This document shows positions 60,801 to 64,000 of a DNA stretch of 64,000 nucleotides, in pieces (position 1 is the stretch's first letter; each line of letters begins with the position of its first letter). The DNA is from Aristolochia californica. Lineage: Eukaryota; Streptophyta; Magnoliopsida; Piperales; Aristolochiaceae. Position numbers and translations under genes: made by a program. A model generated the notes under the pieces. The model made no database searches and was not told where the DNA came from. It worked only from the letters and a program-made list of their open reading frames with translations. Location of the stretch: NCBI GenBank assembly GCA_029961685.1, contig JARWKL010000006.1:8314748-8378747 (forward strand), written 5' to 3'.

Positions 60801-63800
60801 TTTAATTTTGTTGTGATCTAATTGCCTTTTTATCTCTTTGTTTACGAGATAAAGGCAAAAGTGAAAACTCAAGTTTTGATTTCAGAAAAAATAATACATC
60901 TAAATTGGAAAAGCAAAAATTTAAAGAGAGATAATTTCAAAACATTTTTGTAATTTTTATGGATTGCAAAATATTTCAAATATTTATATATTAGGTTCCG
61001 CAATTGTCGGGAAAAGGGGGAGGCGGGGGATTTTTAACTGAGTGTTGACTCCAATTCCATAAGTCATTTCTTACAAAAATATAGCCCGTTACACATGATT
61101 GACCGGTAAATCAGTTTACAATCATCTATAATTGTTAGGTCAGTTTTTTTGTAAATGGTGAAAATAATGGCTTGTTTGACTCAAGTAAATATCCCACTGA
61201 ACGTTCACTTGAGAATTTCATGAGGTCTGGATCCCATAGGTCATTTGTATCTTTAACACGTGTCAAGCATGCATATCCATATTTAAAATATGTGTAGGGT
61301 CAATTAGAAATCTCTTTCTTATAAAATTCTAAGCAATTAGGGTTGAACTTTCTTTACTTACATTTGTTGTTGTTTTAATTTTTTTGCATACATAAACTCT
61401 AAAATTTTCATTTTGGTGTGACCTATTTGCCTTTCTATCTCTATTGACGAGATAAAGGAAAATTTGAAAACTCATGTTTTAATTTATGAAAAAATTATAC
61501 ATCTAAAATGGAAATGCACAAATGTAGAGAGAGATAATTCCAAAAAGTTTGCGTAATTTTAGGGATTGCTAACTCTCCCTAGTTTTTATATATTAGGTTT
61601 CGGAATCGTCGGGAAAAGGGGGACGCAAGGGATTTTTAACTGACTGTTCACTCCAAATCCATAAGTCATTTCAAACAAAAATATTTCCCTTTACACATGA
61701 TTGACTGAGAAATCACTTTACAATCATCTATGATTGTTACGTTAGCATTTTTGTAAATGGGCAAAATAATGGCTTGTTTCACTAGGGTAAATTTACCACC
61801 GCACGTTCACTTGAGAATTTAATGTGGTTTGGATCCCATAAGTCATTTTCATCTTTAACATGTGTCAAACATGCATATCCATATTTAAAACATGTGGAGG
61901 AACAACTAGAAATCTCTTTCATAAAACATTTCAAGCAATTAGGGTTGAACTAGTGGAATTTCCCAAATTTGGATATCAAAACTTTTGTGTTCACTTGTGG
62001 TGTGTGAATAAATTTTATTTACTTACATTTGTTGTTGTTTTAAATTTTTTGCATACATAAACTCTAAAATTTTCATTTTGCTGTGATCTATTTGACTTTT
62101 TACTTTTTTGTTTCCGAGATAAAGGGAAAAGTGCAAACTCTAGTTTTGATTTAACAAAAAAGAATACATCTAAAATTGAAATTCACAATTGTAGAGAGAA
62201 ATAATTCCAAAAAGAGCTGAAAATTTTTAGGGATTGCAAACTCTTTCTTGTTTTTATGTATTTGGTTTCGCAATCGTCGGGAAAAGGGGGAGGCAAGGGA
62301 TTTTTAACTGAGTGTTAACTCCCAATCCATAAGTCATTTATTATAAAAATATAGCCAATTACGCATGATTGACCGATAGATCACATTACAATCATCTATG
62401 ATTGTTTGGTCAGCTTTTATTTAAATGGACAAAATAATGACTTGTTTGACTTGGGTAAATATCCCACCGATGTTCACTTGAGAATTTAATGAGGTTTGGA
62501 TCCCATAGGTCATTTCCATCTTTAACATGTTTCAAGCATGTATATCCATATTTAAAATATGTGAAGGATCAATTAGAAATCACTTTCTTCTAAAATTACA
62601 AGCTATTAGGGTTGAAGAAGTGGAATTTCCCAAACTTGGATATCAAAACTTTTGTGTTCATTTGTGGTATGTGAATAAATTTTCTTTACTTACATTTGTT
62701 GTTGTTTTAAAATTTTTTCATATATAAACTCTAAAATTTTCATTTTGTTGTAATCTATTTGCCTTTTAATCTCTTTGATTCGAGATAAAGGGAAAAGTGA
62801 AAACTCACGTTTTGATTTAAGAAAAAAGTATACATATAAATTTGAAATACACAAATGTAGAGAGAGATAATTCCAAAAAGTTTCACTTATTTTTAGGGAT
62901 TTCAAACTCTTTCTAATTTTTATATATTAGGTTTTGCAATAATCGGGAAGTGGGGGAGGCGGAGTATTTCTCAGTGAGTGTTGACTTCTAATTGATAAGT
63001 TATTTCTAACAAAAATATAGACCATTACACATGATTGACCAATAAATTACATGACAATCATCTATGATTGTTAGTTCATCTTTTTTTAATCGGCATAATT
63101 ATGCCTTGTTTGACTCAGATTAATCTCCCACCACACGTTCACTTTAGAATTTCATGAGGTCAGGATCCCATAGGTCATTTGCATCTTTAACATGTATCAA
63201 GCATGCATATCCATATTTAAAACATGTGTAGGGTCAATTAGATATCTCTTTCTAATAAATTCCAAGCTATTAGGGTTGAACTTTCTTCACATATATTTGT
63301 TGTTGTTTTAATTTTTTTGCATTCATAAACTCTAAACTTTTCATTTTGTTGTGATCTATTTGCCTTTTTATCTCTGTTTACGACATAAAGGGAAAAGTGA
63401 AAACTCACATTTTGATTTATGAAAAAAGTATACATGAAAAATGGAAATACACAAACGTAGAGAGACATAATTCCAAAAAAATTCTGTAATTTGTAGGGAT
63501 GGCTAACTCTTTCTAGTTTTTATATATTAGGTTTCACAATCGTCAGGAAAAGGGGGAGGCGGGGGATTTTTAACTAAGTGTTGACTCCCAATCCACAGTC
63601 ATTTCTAACAAAAATATATCCTGTTATGCATGATTGACCAATAAATCACTTTACAATCGTCTATGATTGTAAGGTTAGCTTTTTTTTAAATGGGCAAAAT
63701 TATGGCTTGTTTGCCTAGGGTAAATATACTACCGCACGTGCACTTGAGAATTTAATGAGGTGTGGATCCCATAGGTCATTTGTATCTTTAACATGATTCA

Positions 63801-64000
63801 AGCATGCATATCCATATTTAAAACATGTGTAGGATCAATTAGAAATCTCTTTATTAAAAAATTCCAAGCTATTAGGGTTGAACTAGTCGAATTTCCCAAA
63901 CTTGGATATCAAAACTTTTGTCTTCATTTGTGGTGTGTTAATAAATTTTCTTTACTTACATTTGTTGTTTTTTTAAAGTTTTTACATACATAAACTCTAA
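57808..64000. repeat. Satellite array: 7-mer HOR (L-S-L-S-L-L-S, about 4.47 kb) with flanks
   Basis: Units start at 57808 (L), 58475 (S), 59066 (L), 59732 (S), 60334 (L), 61001 (S), 61603 (L), 62271 (L), 62937 (S) and 63537 (L, cut by the window end). The 63537 unit is the same subtype as 59066 ('catgattcaagcatg', 'gaactagtcg/gaacgagtcg', 'gtcttcatttg'), giving a 7-monomer period of 4471 bp. The 57808 and 58475 units match 62271 and 62937, so the HOR phase extends left. S units return here after about 35 kb of L-only array. Confidence 0.87.
58830..58847. repeat. Poly-T run of 18
   Basis: The usual 'gttgttttaattttttttgc' of the monomer has become an uninterrupted run of 18 T. This looks like simple slippage and is not a retroposon tail, since the satellite continues on both sides. 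Confidence 0.9.

Noticed and set aside
9164..63468. Repeated minus-strand frames (LSLHLCISILDVYFFLKSK... type) as small membrane proteins
   Set aside because: They are rich in F, L, Y and K because the DNA is AT-rich, have no stable start, and overlap other repeat frames on the opposite strand.
288..64000. Repeated plus-strand frames of 60-86 codons (MFQACISIFK... type) as genes
   Set aside because: They occur at the same place in many satellite monomers, vary in length with each indel, have no recognisable domain and are lost in S units. They are best explained as chance frames in a conserved repeat.
1..64000. CRISPR array
   Set aside because: The repeat units are about 600-667 bp with no short repeat-spacer pattern or cas genes, and the sequence is a plant satellite.
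1..64000. tRNA or rRNA genes
   Set aside because: I saw no cloverleaf-like segment or rRNA sequence; the only tRNA-related signals are the two PBS sites.

Overview
The window is plant nuclear heterochromatin, most likely from an angiosperm. The evidence is a Ty3/gypsy chromovirus primed by initiator tRNA-Met, a copia-like solo LTR, and a very AT-rich tandem satellite filling almost all other sequence. I cannot name the species. I see no host gene, rRNA, tRNA or CRISPR array. The recurrent short open frames in the repeat look like by-products of repeat conservation.

The satellite has about 88 monomers, here phased on the motif CAATCGTCGG. There are two length classes. Long (L) units are about 667 bp. 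Short (S) units are about 600 bp and lack a 63-bp block after 'agggttgaact'. Windows 1-22.9 kb and 57.8-64 kb mix L and S units. The middle, about 22.9-57.8 kb, is L-only. Shared variants show nested higher-order repeats (HORs): a 7-mer of about 4.47 kb on the right whose order is also seen near 14.5-18.3 kb; a 5-mer derivative at the left edge; 1.27-kb L-S dimers; a 6-mer of about 3.85 kb; an 8-mer (5.4 kb), a 10-mer (6.6 kb) and a partial third copy in the middle; dimers of about 1.3 kb near 44-46 kb; and 4-mers of 2.63 kb near 48-53 kb. Truncated monomers mark recombination or deletion joints.

Three retroelement insertions interrupt the array, all on the minus strand. (1) A complete but coding-dead chromovirus lies at 1069-7253, with LTRs of 900 and 909 bp, a TATTT target duplication, PBS, PPT, gag, protease, RT-RNase H, integrase and chromodomain. 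(2) A 234-bp solo LTR lies at 23645-23878 with AGTCA target duplications. (3) A 1.3-kb fragment with a related gag and PBS lies at 53371-54684 without a target duplication. Each is present once and is not repeated with the HORs, so they probably landed after local amplification.

The most notable points are the layered HOR architecture, a 17-bp monomer motif one essential base away from the CENP-B box next to a G-rich island, and inactivation of the chromovirus, including loss of the integrase catalytic glutamate.
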